A stretch of 49,542 nucleotides of DNA from Paulinella micropora (lineage: Eukaryota > Cercozoa > Imbricatea > Euglyphida), in contig BJOX01000138.1 in assembly GCA_009731375.1 (NCBI GenBank), positions 308,103-357,644 on the forward strand, written 5' to 3'. Shown here piece after piece: positions 40,993 through 49,542 of this stretch. The notes under the pieces were generated by a model. That model saw only the letters and a list, made by a program, of their open reading frames with translations, was not told the DNA's origin and did not search any database. The first letter of the stretch is position 1. Every line of letters starts with the position of its first letter. Made by a program: the position numbers and the translations under genes.

Positions 40993-43438
40993 CTATCTAT
41001 TATGCCATCTAGTGGTATAATGGTTGGGGCGTCCACGATCCGGTGATGCTGCCGGTTGGGCCATCGACATGGCATCAGCCTTGCGCTTCTGACGAGGAGG
41101 ACGTTTGTTCTCCTTATTTTCCTGCTGCGTCTTACGCGGTCTCTTCTGACGAGTGTCGACCTTGACGGTTGAGTCCCGGGAGAAGGCAGAAGGCGTCGGA
41201 CGAGGAGGGCGCTCGCGAAGTCGCTTGTACGTGGTAGCCGACGAGGGCTTTGTAGTCTTTCCATCCAGGGCCAATAGTCTTCCATAACATGGGGGTCGAG
41301 GGAGTTGGTCCAGGGCAGAAGGTCAGTAAGGTCGCGGGGCCATGCAACACCAAGTGCGTTAAGTATCTCGGCGGCGTACCGAGTACTAGTCCATCGATCT
41401 CGTTCCATGGGGGTAAGCATCCGAGACACATCGCGGACTTGATTAAAGTCGGCCGTCAGATAGCCAGCTGCCTGGGCCGTCTCATAGCTTATGATGCAAC
41501 GATTTACATACCCTGCGAGGCTTTCCTTCTTGAAGCGTCGAAGTTTGAGGGCTTGCATAGCTGGTCGCTTCGTGTCTCCCTTGTCCAGTCGTCCCTTGAA
41601 CAGCTCCATAAAAAAATTCCATGAGCATGTACGGGATGATGCTCCAGACGCGGGTGCGTTCGTCAGTAACACGAATGTACCGAGTCCTGTACGCGTCCAT
41701 GAGGGCCATTGCAGTCTTGTCTCCCCACTTGTTCACCGTGTCGATGATGTGGTTGCATGCCAACAGCATTGACAAGTTGTTCAACTGTAAGTTGAATGCA
41801 AGTTCGCGGGCTTGAGTAGCAACGTCATGTCCCGGCGCGGTGGCCGGGCGGGTCAACACGAAGAGAGACCGAACTCGGGCCATCATGTGCAACGTGCGGG
41901 GTGGAACACCTGCAAAGGTGGACGATCGCAGAACTCTGCCTGCCGACGATGCTGACGGGAATTCATTTCCCGAAGATGGCAGAGATGGTGTAGCCGTCCC
42001 AGGAGGGCCATTCTCCACCGAAGGGGCCGGTGGCTGAGTCGCAGTCGTCGTACCAGATGATGGATCAGGTGACGAACCTGTAGACGAGCTCGATGTTGAG
42101 CTCGATGCCGAGCTTAAAGATGAGCTTGATGACGAGCTCGCGGGAGCCGGAGTCGCCACTGTTACATTACCAGTTGTTGCATCCACCCCGCTACATTGAC
42201 GCCAGCACGCCCAGCGCCTCGCATCTCGCTGGGTACAGCAATGCAAGGTAGTAGAATCACACTGAGCCCTCTCTTCCCCGTTGTGGAAGAAGCATACTCG
42301 ACCCTGCTCGCTGGTGGTACGAACCCTCCCGTGGAGGACCAAGGTGGAGCCCCTGTGGGTTGAACCTGACGAATCAGTCGGAGTTGCTGCCAATGGAGCA
42401 AAGGCCGGTCTGGGTCCAAAAGAGCCAATTATTGGTCGAAATGGTGACGTGAAGGCTGGGTCAGTCATGGACAGTGCTCGATTGACCAATGGGGCAGGTG
42501 GGCGAGATGCCAAGATGGATGCCAGCGATGGGTGCGGTTCACGTCGGGGCAGAGGTGTCGCTCCACTTGCTAGACTTCCAGGGTGGGCAAACGGACCGAC
42601 AGGGGTGATAGGAGGTACCCTACCAATGGGGGCCAATGCTGTTGCACCCGCGGGCATCGTAACTGGAGTAAAGGCCAACGATGGGGTAGCTACAGGGGGC
42701 GATGTTGCAGCCGATGATGGTGCAGCTGGAGCAGTGGGGCTCGTTGATGGGTGAGTCAGCGGCGTAGGTCCCGGAGGAATACTTCCCAGGGCTATTGCTG
42801 GCGTCGAACCAATCGGGGTCGATGGAGGCACGATAACTGGAGTGCTTGCAGGGGCTGGAAGTACCAATCCATGAAGTAATCCAGGTGCTCCAGGCATCGA
42901 AGTCGAAATAGGTAATGATTAACATATACCTCGAGAGGGATGAGAGTACCCAATTGATTCCAGAGAGCTTCCTGTTGAGCTGCAGAGCCTGTAGGTCCCA
43001 GATACTCCTGGTAGATGTCGTGGGTCGTCACGTTGGGGTTGCACATCAGCGTGAGGGATGGTGTCGGTACCAATGGTAGATGGAGCAAATTAGTTTGCTT
43101 GTCCTTGATTGCCTTGAGTAGAACGTTCCTGTATTCGCCAGAGTAGTTCAAGTGGTGAATAAATCCTCTTTGAACTGCGTTGATTGCGTCCACGAGAGGT
43201 CCGTAGTGAGAGGAGTAGACTTCCCTTCCTCTACTTCCCTCAGAAACTTCTTTTCAGAAGGCAGAAGACCATGGTAGACGCCCAGTATGGTGAAAGGGTC
43301 CAAACATTTCCTTTTGTGCTCCCGAATACGCGACAGGGGATCGTCGTGGCGCGAGTTGGCGAACATTCCACGTCACCAGGGGTAGGCCAGGCAGTGTTGG
43401 TACACTTGTAGAGCACGATGAGCAGCAAAGAGGTCCAT
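40993..43438 (-). pseudogene. gag: Second gag-like gene: Pro-rich linker, capsid-like region, basic tail
   Basis: A start ATG is at 43438, just after a good acceptor (TTTGTGTTAG). Coding moves between frames near 43,375, 43,170, 42,890, 41,610 (a seven-A run) and 41,265. In order, it encodes an N-domain (DPFTILGVYHGLLPSEKKFL; YLGPTGSAAQQEALWNQLG), a ~150-residue Pro/Thr/Ala-rich linker, a Ser-rich stretch, a capsid-like part (ARELAFNLQLNNLSMLLACN; LKLRRFKKESLAGYVNRC) and a basic tail (RQKRPRKTQQENKENKRP). The LKLRRFKK...YVNR block is what makes it Gag-like. No finger motif was found. It lies divergent from the intact plus-strand element at 44.05 kb. Breaks at homopolymers suggest that at least some are base-call errors. 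Confidence 0.5.
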
Positions 43439-43619
43439 GATCTTGCTGGGTGATAAGGGGGTGACCCTAACACAAACAAAACCAAACACATACTGTGTTG
43501 GTCGACTGCATAGAGTGTAGAAGAACAGAAATACGAAACAAAAATGCAAAGACAGGTGAACGATCTGTCTCACATATGTGGTTTTTGATGACCTCTGATC
43601 TTCCACGTTCGTTGAGTAG

Positions 43620-44046
43620 TACCTTTCTCAGTTGTAGGAGGTGCTTTCAAATCGATCTGTCGACAGAGCACACAAAACTCGTGTGTGAAGTTTCCACTTG
43701 AAAGGAAAATTCGAATTGTTTGTTTGGATAAATACACAACGAACTCTTATTAAAAGTCTCTATGGCTGCAAAAATCAATAACTCCTGAGAGTAGGTGAAA
43801 TAGCAGTAATGTAGGCATCACCCCGGATAGCCGGTAAAAAGTACCTTTTCCTGGTGACAGGTGCACCAGCTTGCTTTTTCAGTATTATTTGTCCGGATTG
43901 GACCTGATGCCATTTTATTCCTGGTCTGTTGCCGTTTTCCTTTTTGGCTTCACTGAGCTAATATAACGAGACATCATTCTCATCTTTTGAGGACTGTGTT
44001 TGGTTGTATTACCGACTTTTTACGAGCTATCGTTGGGGGCATTACA
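43620..44046. other. Spacer, probably containing the 5' LTR of element 2
   Basis: No supported gene. The LTR right edge is placed at 44046 by the primer-site match. A possible left edge is TGTAGGCATC at about 43,812, which would give short TGTA...TACA termini and a ~235-bp LTR; this is tentative. Confidence 0.4.
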
Positions 44047-44055
44047 TTTGGAGTC
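44042..44055 (+). promoter_or_regulatory. Candidate LTR end plus primer-binding site (element 2)
   Basis: TTACA-TT-TGGAGTC: LTR terminus, 2-base spacer and a TGG-starting primer site. The ACATTTGGAGTC core is identical to 12066-12077 in the related element, although the flanks differ. Confidence 0.65.
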
Positions 44056-44832
44056 CACATCACTAGGGTGATTTCTTTCTGCTTTGCCACACAGGCAACA
44101 GAGTGAATTTTCACTGACCTGTCTCACACGGGGACGTCAGACGAAAACAAATACTCCAACACAGCTCCCTCATAACTCTTTCACAAAACAAATAATTTGA
44201 TTGGTCTCAAGCAGGTGTCTCGTACCCTCTAGCCCAATCAGTATCTGTGTGCTCACAAGGAGACATCAGATACAAACTCTCTGTCGTTCTTGCTGTTCTC
44301 ACACAGAGACCAAGAAGAAGGAGGTGGACAGAAGAGTGAAGGAACACACACAAAACACAAACAAGCATAGGGACAGGAGCACAACACTCTACCCTTCTAG
44401 TTTGTGCATTTATCTGCATTATCTCACACATACGTCAGAGTATTTTTGCAAATCTCTGATCGTTTTCTAAAGGTAGGTCTGAGAACCTATCCGACCGACT
44501 GTCGACTTCTCAAGGAGAGCTTTTCTAGCTTCTCTATTACTATCTGTGTGTAGGTCCAAGTGCCTCATACTAGATACAATATAGAAAAGAAGGAGGAGAA
44601 AGTAATCTGAGTAAGGAGAACAAGAAATCGGAGAAAGTCTCAAAGACTATTTTTCTCAAACAAAAACAAACATACAAACAGTGTTTCATAGAGGACAGGG
44701 AATCTTATCCTACCCTCTCTATTAGTTTCTCTCTTCACTAGTCAATCGACTGAAGGAGGAACAGAACACAAACGAACAAAAACCAAACATAGGAGCTGAC
44801 ACTGTCCTCCTGTTGATCACTACTACGACATC

Positions 44833-47529
44833 ATGTCGACAGAGACCGCCGAAGTGAGTGAATTCTCGGAGGCAGATCAAAGAAGAGAAGAAGAAGAAGC
44901 AGGAGGAGGAGGAGGAAGAGGATTGAATGAAGGAGGAGGAGGAGGATTGAATGAAGGAGGAGGAGGAGATGAAGGAGTAGGAGGAGGAGTAGAAGAGGGC
45001 TGGGATGATGAAGGAAGATATGGAGGAGACGAAGATGAAGGAGGATTTGAACAAGAAGAGACGGGAGGAGGAGGAGCATATGGTAATCCCTTACCACCTG
45101 CCTACACGGGAGGAGGAGGACGAAAAATGATCGACTTGATTCATAGTGATGGAGAGGAGATCACAGTGGAGGAACAACAGTGGGTGCAAGACCACTATGA
45201 CCTCACTAAAAAAGAGTTTGATAACAAGATGGGGGTAGAGAAGGATACCTATGTGTGGATCCCTCAGGATCAAAGAAGAGAGAAAAGTCGTGCTAAAAAG
45301 GATGTCTATATCCTATTATCAAACACAGCACAGCTCCTCGGCAAACTGGTCTCTGATCCAGAAGAGAGAAAGAAGATACAGCATATCAAGTTTGGGGACA
45401 CACACACCCACCTTGAATTACTCGATGCTATCTTTGGGGTGTACACTCAAACCCTGATTTGGGAACGTACATACGGCCCACGATGTGAGGGTTACCTCCA
45501 GTACACAAACCCAAGAGCAACGGCCAGATTCCTCGCGACTGGTCAGGAGGCAGTCGATGTAACAAAAATGAAGACCAATCTGGGTTCGAAAAACTCGAGT
45601 GGCATATTTCATTTTTTTACAATGGAAATAAAGGCCTTGGAAGAGGGGAAGGCAGAGATGGAAAAAAGCATTAAGGCAGCAGGAGAAACTCATCCTGTGA
45701 TTGATGAGTTAGAGAAGACCGACAGAGTTCTGACCAAGATCAGACTGTTGATGGGTGCGTTACTGCACAAGGAGGCATGGAAGAGATGGATTCCTACCAA
45801 GGATCACTCTGTCCTTAAATCACTTAGTAACGCACCACCGGTCGCCAACAAAGCAGGTGTTGACCAATATGTGGAGAAATATAATTTTCTCAGATCTGCT
45901 TCTGAATTGGTGGCCTTTATCACTCATGCTCAAAAGCTGGTGATATCTGAGAAGAAGAAGGCGAAAGAGAATGAGGAGTTCGAGAAGACGATGAGACTGG
46001 AAAGAATGAAAGCAAAAGTGAGTGGTGCAAAGACACACCCTCCGACATATTTGACCCCACCAGCTCCTGCCCCACCAGCCCCTGCACCCTCGGGCTCAAC
46101 TACGGTGGTGGTCACAAACACGGAGAAGAAGGACAGACAGAACATCATAAATGCCTTCAAGGGGAAGAAAGGAGGAGTGGCAAGTCTCATGCTATATGCC
46201 AAGACGAGCTCAGACAAAGACTCTGATGCTTCGCTTTTGAGCAAGCTCAAAGAGATCAATGCCTGCATGAAGGCTTTTCCTTGCGACGAAACGCAGGAAT
46301 ACGAGGCCCTTGTTACTGTTTTTGACCAATCTCTAGTCTCGGAGGGATTTGATCTGACACAGTACAAGTTTTTGAGAAAGAAGGAGGAGATTAAGAGAAA
46401 CAATGCAACAGGCCTAGACGCTCAGTGTGAACTGGCGGTGGCCACACTCATTTCATATTTTCAATCTCATGGATACCAGCATCTCTGCACTGGTACTCTC
46501 ATAGGATTTGAAATCTTTGAGACAGTGGCGATGAGTTTGAGGAGTGCTGTTGGCTTGGCGGCGACCCTTACGGAGGTAGTTTCCTCCTATGGGCTATTCT
46601 ATGGCCGCAAGTCGATCATCCTCTATTTCTTTTCGGCGTTACACACAGTTAACCCGAGTAAGCTTACTCAGCTCATACAACAATGCTCGACGTTTAGCTC
46701 AGTGAAGTCCAAGAACTTCCTCGAGACACACGTGTTCGAAAATACGGTTCAAAGCGTTGCTCCGTCAGCACTGTTTCAAGAAGTGATGAGTGCATGCTCA
46801 AACATGGACTCGCTCACGGAGGCACATACGGCACAGGCAGGCGGTGTACCTGTTGGCGCACAAGCCACGTACACAAACAGAGTTGCCGGTTGGAAGAGAC
46901 AGAGAGAGCCAGACCTGAAGACCGCATGTTGGAGGTGGTTCGCGGGCTTGCAGTGTAAGGCACAGATGGAGAACAGAGACTGCTCTTTCAATCATGATAG
47001 GCAGAACCCAACAGCAAGGGCAAATTTTCTGAGCAGGACGGAAGGCAAGGAACCGGGCCTTTTCAATATGCTTCAGATTGCCGCTGTGAACGAAGGTTGG
47101 TATGCCAATATGTGTGATGATGAGGAGTTACGAGAGGCAATCATTACCTACATGAAGAGGATGAAGGAGAAGAAGGAGGAAAGGGAGAGACAAAAGAACT
47201 TAAAGGCCTCTCAAAGAGGACGAGAAGGAGGAGCAGGAGCAGGAGGAGGAGGAGGAGGAGGAGGAGGAGGACGAGGACGAGGAACATGGAGAGGAGCCTC
47301 GAGGTGGCAGGGAACCCCTCAGAGAGGAAGAGGAGGAGGTCGGGGATATACCCCTTATGGAGGGAGAGCTGTTCGAGCTCCAGCCCCCCCACCCAGAGGA
47401 GGAGGAGGCTCGTGGGCAAGCTCCAACCCAAATTTCGGTCGAGCTCAGGCCTACAACACTGCCTCGGAGACCGATACGTCATCCTACCCGGACACTACTC
47501 AAGGTAATCGTTTCGAGGTGGTGGAATGA
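44833..47529 (+). CDS. gag: Gag polyprotein with CCCH-type zinc finger and RGG-like tail (898 aa)
   Basis: The start ATG at 44833 is the first good ATG after the leader. Residues 1-95 are Glu/Gly-rich with repeated RGLNEGGGG-like units. About 110-400 is a helical region with many Lys/Glu. A Pro-rich hinge (TPPAPAPPAPAPSG) lies near 410-425, and a second helical domain at about 430-660 may be the capsid. Cys699, Cys708, Cys717 and His721 form C-x8-C-x8-C-x3-H, a CCCH-like finger (the common form is C-x8-C-x5-C-x3-H). Residues ~795-860 are Gly/Arg-rich (GRGRGTWRGASRWQG), an RNA-binding RGG-like tail. The frame closes with TGA at 47527-47529, and the same frame is open beyond it. Gag would build the particle and package RNA. 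Homology to a named Gag family is not evident; assignment rests on position, finger and tail. Confidence 0.75.
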   Translation: MSTETAEVSEFSEADQRREEEEAGGGGGRGLNEGGGGGLNEGGGGDEGVGGGVEEGWDDEGRYGGDEDEGGFEQEETGGGGAYGNPLPPAYTGGGGRKMIDLIHSDGEEITVEEQQWVQDHYDLTKKEFDNKMGVEKDTYVWIPQDQRREKSRAKKDVYILLSNTAQLLGKLVSDPEERKKIQHIKFGDTHTHLELLDAIFGVYTQTLIWERTYGPRCEGYLQYTNPRATARFLATGQEAVDVTKMKTNLGSKNSSGIFHFFTMEIKALEEGKAEMEKSIKAAGETHPVIDELEKTDRVLTKIRLLMGALLHKEAWKRWIPTKDHSVLKSLSNAPPVANKAGVDQYVEKYNFLRSASELVAFITHAQKLVISEKKKAKENEEFEKTMRLERMKAKVSGAKTHPPTYLTPPAPAPPAPAPSGSTTVVVTNTEKKDRQNIINAFKGKKGGVASLMLYAKTSSDKDSDASLLSKLKEINACMKAFPCDETQEYEALVTVFDQSLVSEGFDLTQYKFLRKKEEIKRNNATGLDAQCELAVATLISYFQSHGYQHLCTGTLIGFEIFETVAMSLRSAVGLAATLTEVVSSYGLFYGRKSIILYFFSALHTVNPSKLTQLIQQCSTFSSVKSKNFLETHVFENTVQSVAPSALFQEVMSACSNMDSLTEAHTAQAGGVPVGAQATYTNRVAGWKRQREPDLKTACWRWFAGLQCKAQMENRDCSFNHDRQNPTARANFLSRTEGKEPGLFNMLQIAAVNEGWYANMCDDEELREAIITYMKRMKEKKEERERQKNLKASQRGREGGAGAGGGGGGGGGGRGRGTWRGASRWQGTPQRGRGGGRGYTPYGGRAVRAPAPPPRGGGGSWASSNPNFGRAQAYNTASETDTSSYPDTTQGNRFEVVE

Positions 47530-47540
47530 CTGGAGGGGGA
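47521..47540 (+). promoter_or_regulatory. Candidate stop-codon readthrough site (UGA CUG)
   Basis: The gag terminator is UGA followed by CUG GAG. UGA followed by C, and in particular UGA-CUN, is a known leaky context in eukaryotes. The in-frame placement of pol makes readthrough, not frameshifting, the simplest Gag-Pol mechanism. Confidence 0.55.
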
Positions 47541-49542
47541 AGAAGAGAGGAAGGAGAAGACTGTGAAGTTTAACCCTAAAGTCACAGTGCTTTCTAATGC
47601 TGTTGTGCAGACTGGGCCAACGCTTCCTCTATGTGAAAACAAAGATGTGGGTACACAGAGACTGCAGCCCCAAGGTAGTCTCATACCCGTTCATACAGCA
47701 CGGTTACCAATGATAACTGATGCAAATAGGAAGGCGAGACTTGCGATGGAGGCGAGGAGGCCAATGGCAGACGTATCGCCTCGGCCAAGCAAACAACCAC
47801 GAACAGACTCAATGTCTACGGTCGCGGCGGGTGGCGAGCAAAAAGACAATGTGTGTACTCAAGTACCACAAGACAATGTCGCTCAAATAGTAAACGCACC
47901 AGTACCGCAGAATAATAAAAATGTTAATGAGGTGAAGCAGGAGGAGAAGAAGGAGGAGTTGAAAAACTTAGAGACAAGACTCCAAAATTTGGAACGTAAA
48001 GTTCTTGTTCTCGCAGCCAATATACACAGGCCCGATGCTCTGTGTTATACGGAACTTTATTGTGAAACATTGAAGACAATATTAAAAGTTGGTAATGATA
48101 CGATGGCGAATATTAATATTGTCGGCAGGAAGTTTTTTAATCGATACCGGGACTGGGTGGACGGAAATATGAAAAAGTCAACGGGCACTCTCAAAGGAGT
48201 GAGCAGCCGGACGGATATCACGGGAATCATCACACTGACCTTTAAATTGAAATCCGCACGAGTATACCGTATGGACCTCTATGTCGTCCCCGGTTACCAC
48301 GGGTCAATATTACTATCGTATGACCAATTGGCTACGATGGGGGCTGTGATTGATTGCGCCGCACGGCGAGTGATATATGGAGTAAAAAGAGGAGAAGAGA
48401 ACGATATTGATCCCTTCAACGCTACTGACTCTTATGAGGCTTATGAGCTGAGTCTAGCGACGGATCACAAAAAGATGGCCATCGCACATGAGGCACTTGA
48501 GGTGTACGTTCACCCCCATGTCGTAAGACCGGATGAACTGTCCTGGACCGACAATTGGGAATCCCAAGTGTGCACTGTCACAGTTCCGACATGCCATTGG
48601 GACAAAAAGTCTATTGATGACTTAATCGAGAAGCGAAAGGAGGAGATTATATGTGTCGCACAAAGAAGCCCGTCGTTGGCGAGATTCGCGGAAGGAGTAG
48701 GAACAGATGTCCATATTACTAACGGATACTGTTTCCATGCGAAAGTAGGAGAAGAAAAAAGGGAGGCGTTTGTACCAAGGAGAACGGGGCGAATCCCGGA
48801 TACTCCACCAGAAACTATTAAAAGTTTTATTACTGATTTCTGGGGTGACGAGCCCACGTGGCCGCGTTCACTGTCTGAAGTGAAGAAATGCTTACGGACT
48901 TTATTCGAAAATAATAAGCCGTATACTATTATCCTGCCATATAATGAGAAGGCGATATGGGCGCAGGAAATAAGGGACCGGCTTATTGATCATCCTATAC
49001 CGGTACCCTCTCGCAAGCAACAGCTAGTGGTGGCTTGTCGTATGGGAACTCGTGAGCAGAGCAGTGCATACAAGCGGAAGCTCAGAGACCTCGACAAGTT
49101 GAAATTGATACCGCAAGCATTCACATGCTTTGATGGTTTTTACACCCGTAAAGCTCCTTTGCAATACGCGAGACTCATTGACATGCTGGTGGAGCTCGGT
49201 AAAGATGATGAGCCGGACACGGTCACGTATGAAAAGACGGGCCTAGATGATGTCTCGGAAGAGGACTTAGGCTTGGAGGAGGACAGAAAACCCCTCAAGC
49301 AACATAAGAAGATGTCTGATGAAGATTTTCAAGAGGCGGCGAGGAAAATATTGGAAGAAGGAGTAGGCACGGAGAAGGAGAAGGAGCTTTTAAAAGCCAA
49401 ATTAGAGGCGAACAAGGAAATTTTTGACCCTCCACATGCAGGTGGTGTCAAGCCTGAAGATTTCACTGCGGTTATTTACAAAATACCGGGTGCGGAGCCG
49501 TCACCGGCACCACGAAGGGCGAATTTGAGTATACATGAGGCG
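47530..49542 (+). CDS. pol: Pro/Pol polyprotein, N-terminal part (partial, after in-frame UGA)
   Basis: In frame with gag immediately after its UGA, the sequence has no stop for ~671 codons and leaves the window. It begins with a charged linker and a short coiled-coil-like stretch (KKEELKNLETRLQNLERKV, near 47,950). It then has a retropepsin-like domain: NDTMANINIVG (Asp codon 48097-48099), GIITLTFKL, LYVVPGYHGSILLSYDQL and AVIDCAARRVIYG, matching the retropepsin order of active-site strand, flap region and ALLG/ID motif. Met replaces the Gly of D-T-G. A ~300-residue charged region follows, then the start of a Ty3/gypsy reverse transcriptase at about 49,380-49,540. No ATG lies close after the UGA, so synthesis by stop-codon readthrough as Gag-Pol is likely. 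Confidence 0.75.
   Translation, partial: MEGEEERKEKTVKFNPKVTVLSNAVVQTGPTLPLCENKDVGTQRLQPQGSLIPVHTARLPMITDANRKARLAMEARRPMADVSPRPSKQPRTDSMSTVAAGGEQKDNVCTQVPQDNVAQIVNAPVPQNNKNVNEVKQEEKKEELKNLETRLQNLERKVLVLAANIHRPDALCYTELYCETLKTILKVGNDTMANINIVGRKFFNRYRDWVDGNMKKSTGTLKGVSSRTDITGIITLTFKLKSARVYRMDLYVVPGYHGSILLSYDQLATMGAVIDCAARRVIYGVKRGEENDIDPFNATDSYEAYELSLATDHKKMAIAHEALEVYVHPHVVRPDELSWTDNWESQVCTVTVPTCHWDKKSIDDLIEKRKEEIICVAQRSPSLARFAEGVGTDVHITNGYCFHAKVGEEKREAFVPRRTGRIPDTPPETIKSFITDFWGDEPTWPRSLSEVKKCLRTLFENNKPYTIILPYNEKAIWAQEIRDRLIDHPIPVPSRKQQLVVACRMGTREQSSAYKRKLRDLDKLKLIPQAFTCFDGFYTRKAPLQYARLIDMLVELGKDDEPDTVTYEKTGLDDVSEEDLGLEEDRKPLKQHKKMSDEDFQEAARKILEEGVGTEKEKELLKAKLEANKEIFDPPHAGGVKPEDFTAVIYKIPGAEPSPAPRRANLSIHEA

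Larger units (their letters stand above)
44044..49542 (+). mobile_element. Intact-looking Ty3/gypsy-like LTR retroelement (element 2, runs off window)
   Basis: Right edge of the 5' LTR and primer site, a ~780-bp leader, an uninterrupted gag, an in-frame UGA, then a pro/pol frame open for about 670 codons to the last base. The final ~50 residues look like the entry to a Ty3/gypsy reverse transcriptase (LLKAKLEANKEIFDPP, then YKIPGAEPSPAPRRANLS, compare the usual pGa.P....pyRls). The absence of any frame break contrasts with every other retroelement in this window and suggests recent insertion. Confidence 0.75.

Noticed and set aside
41289-42754. Plus-strand frames opposite the minus-strand gag-like gene
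   Set aside because: Gly/Ala/Val-rich antisense of the Pro/Thr/Ala linker; weaker than the minus-strand reading.
45418-47482. Minus-strand frames opposite the 898-codon gag
   Set aside because: Shadows; Leu/Ser-rich products of antisense Glu/Gly codons.

Overview
This is eukaryotic nuclear DNA: spliceosomal GT-AG introns whose phases fit together, a tRNA-derived SINE, Ty3/gypsy-type retroelements, a CACTA/Tnp2-like DNA transposase and large amounts of simple-sequence DNA. A free-living protist or microalga with a repeat-bloated genome is my best guess. The sequence alone does not fix the lineage. No bacterial operon, rRNA, CRISPR array or standard tRNA gene was seen. Eight gaps (N runs) interrupt the window.

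Layout. 1-11.2 kb is almost pure repeat: a fold-back palindrome at the start, GATA/TATC arrays, three copies of a ~190 bp hairpin-bearing module, a head-to-head degenerate telomere-like TTAGGG/CCCTAA block, a dispersed GGCCGCTGACCCGG module, and triplet and polypyrimidine tracts. 12.0-16.25 kb (+) is a decayed Ty3/gypsy-like element (gag with a CCCH finger, protease-like domain). 16.4-19.7 kb (-) holds exons of a SET-domain chromatin protein; divergent from it, 19.97-22.9 kb (+) encodes a protein with a SAP-like helix pair, Lys/Gly-rich linker and RanBP2-type zinc finger. 23.5-24.2 kb is a 93-bp minisatellite in a field of CATGTA/TACATG motifs. 25.2-28.2 kb (-) is a Tnp2-like transposase. 28.9-30.8 kb is CT and CTTA microsatellite, followed by an acidic reading frame and a 153-bp minisatellite. 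32.77-38.5 kb (-) is a nine-exon gene of unknown function with a RanBP2-like finger. Its largest intron carries a cluster of tRNA-derived SINEs with (ATT)n tails. 39.0-43.4 kb (-) contains two frame-broken gag-like genes. 44.05-49.54 kb (+) is an apparently intact Ty3/gypsy-like element: an 898-codon gag, an in-frame UGA, then a protease/pol frame open to the window edge.

How things relate. The two plus-strand retroelements are diverged members of one family. They share the LTR-edge/primer-site string ACATTTGGAGTC, a CCCH-type rather than CCHC finger in Gag, an in-frame stop between gag and pro/pol, and an atypical protease motif (D-T-L/M-A-N instead of D-T-G-A). The Tnp2-like gene and the nine-exon gene share CATGTA-motif repeats in their introns and lie within one 23.5-35 kb motif field. 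They may therefore be parts of one large, intron-rich mobile element; that is inference. Many coding regions need single-base frame corrections, often at homopolymers, while the 44.8-49.5 kb element needs none. Both assembly error and genuine decay are therefore in play.
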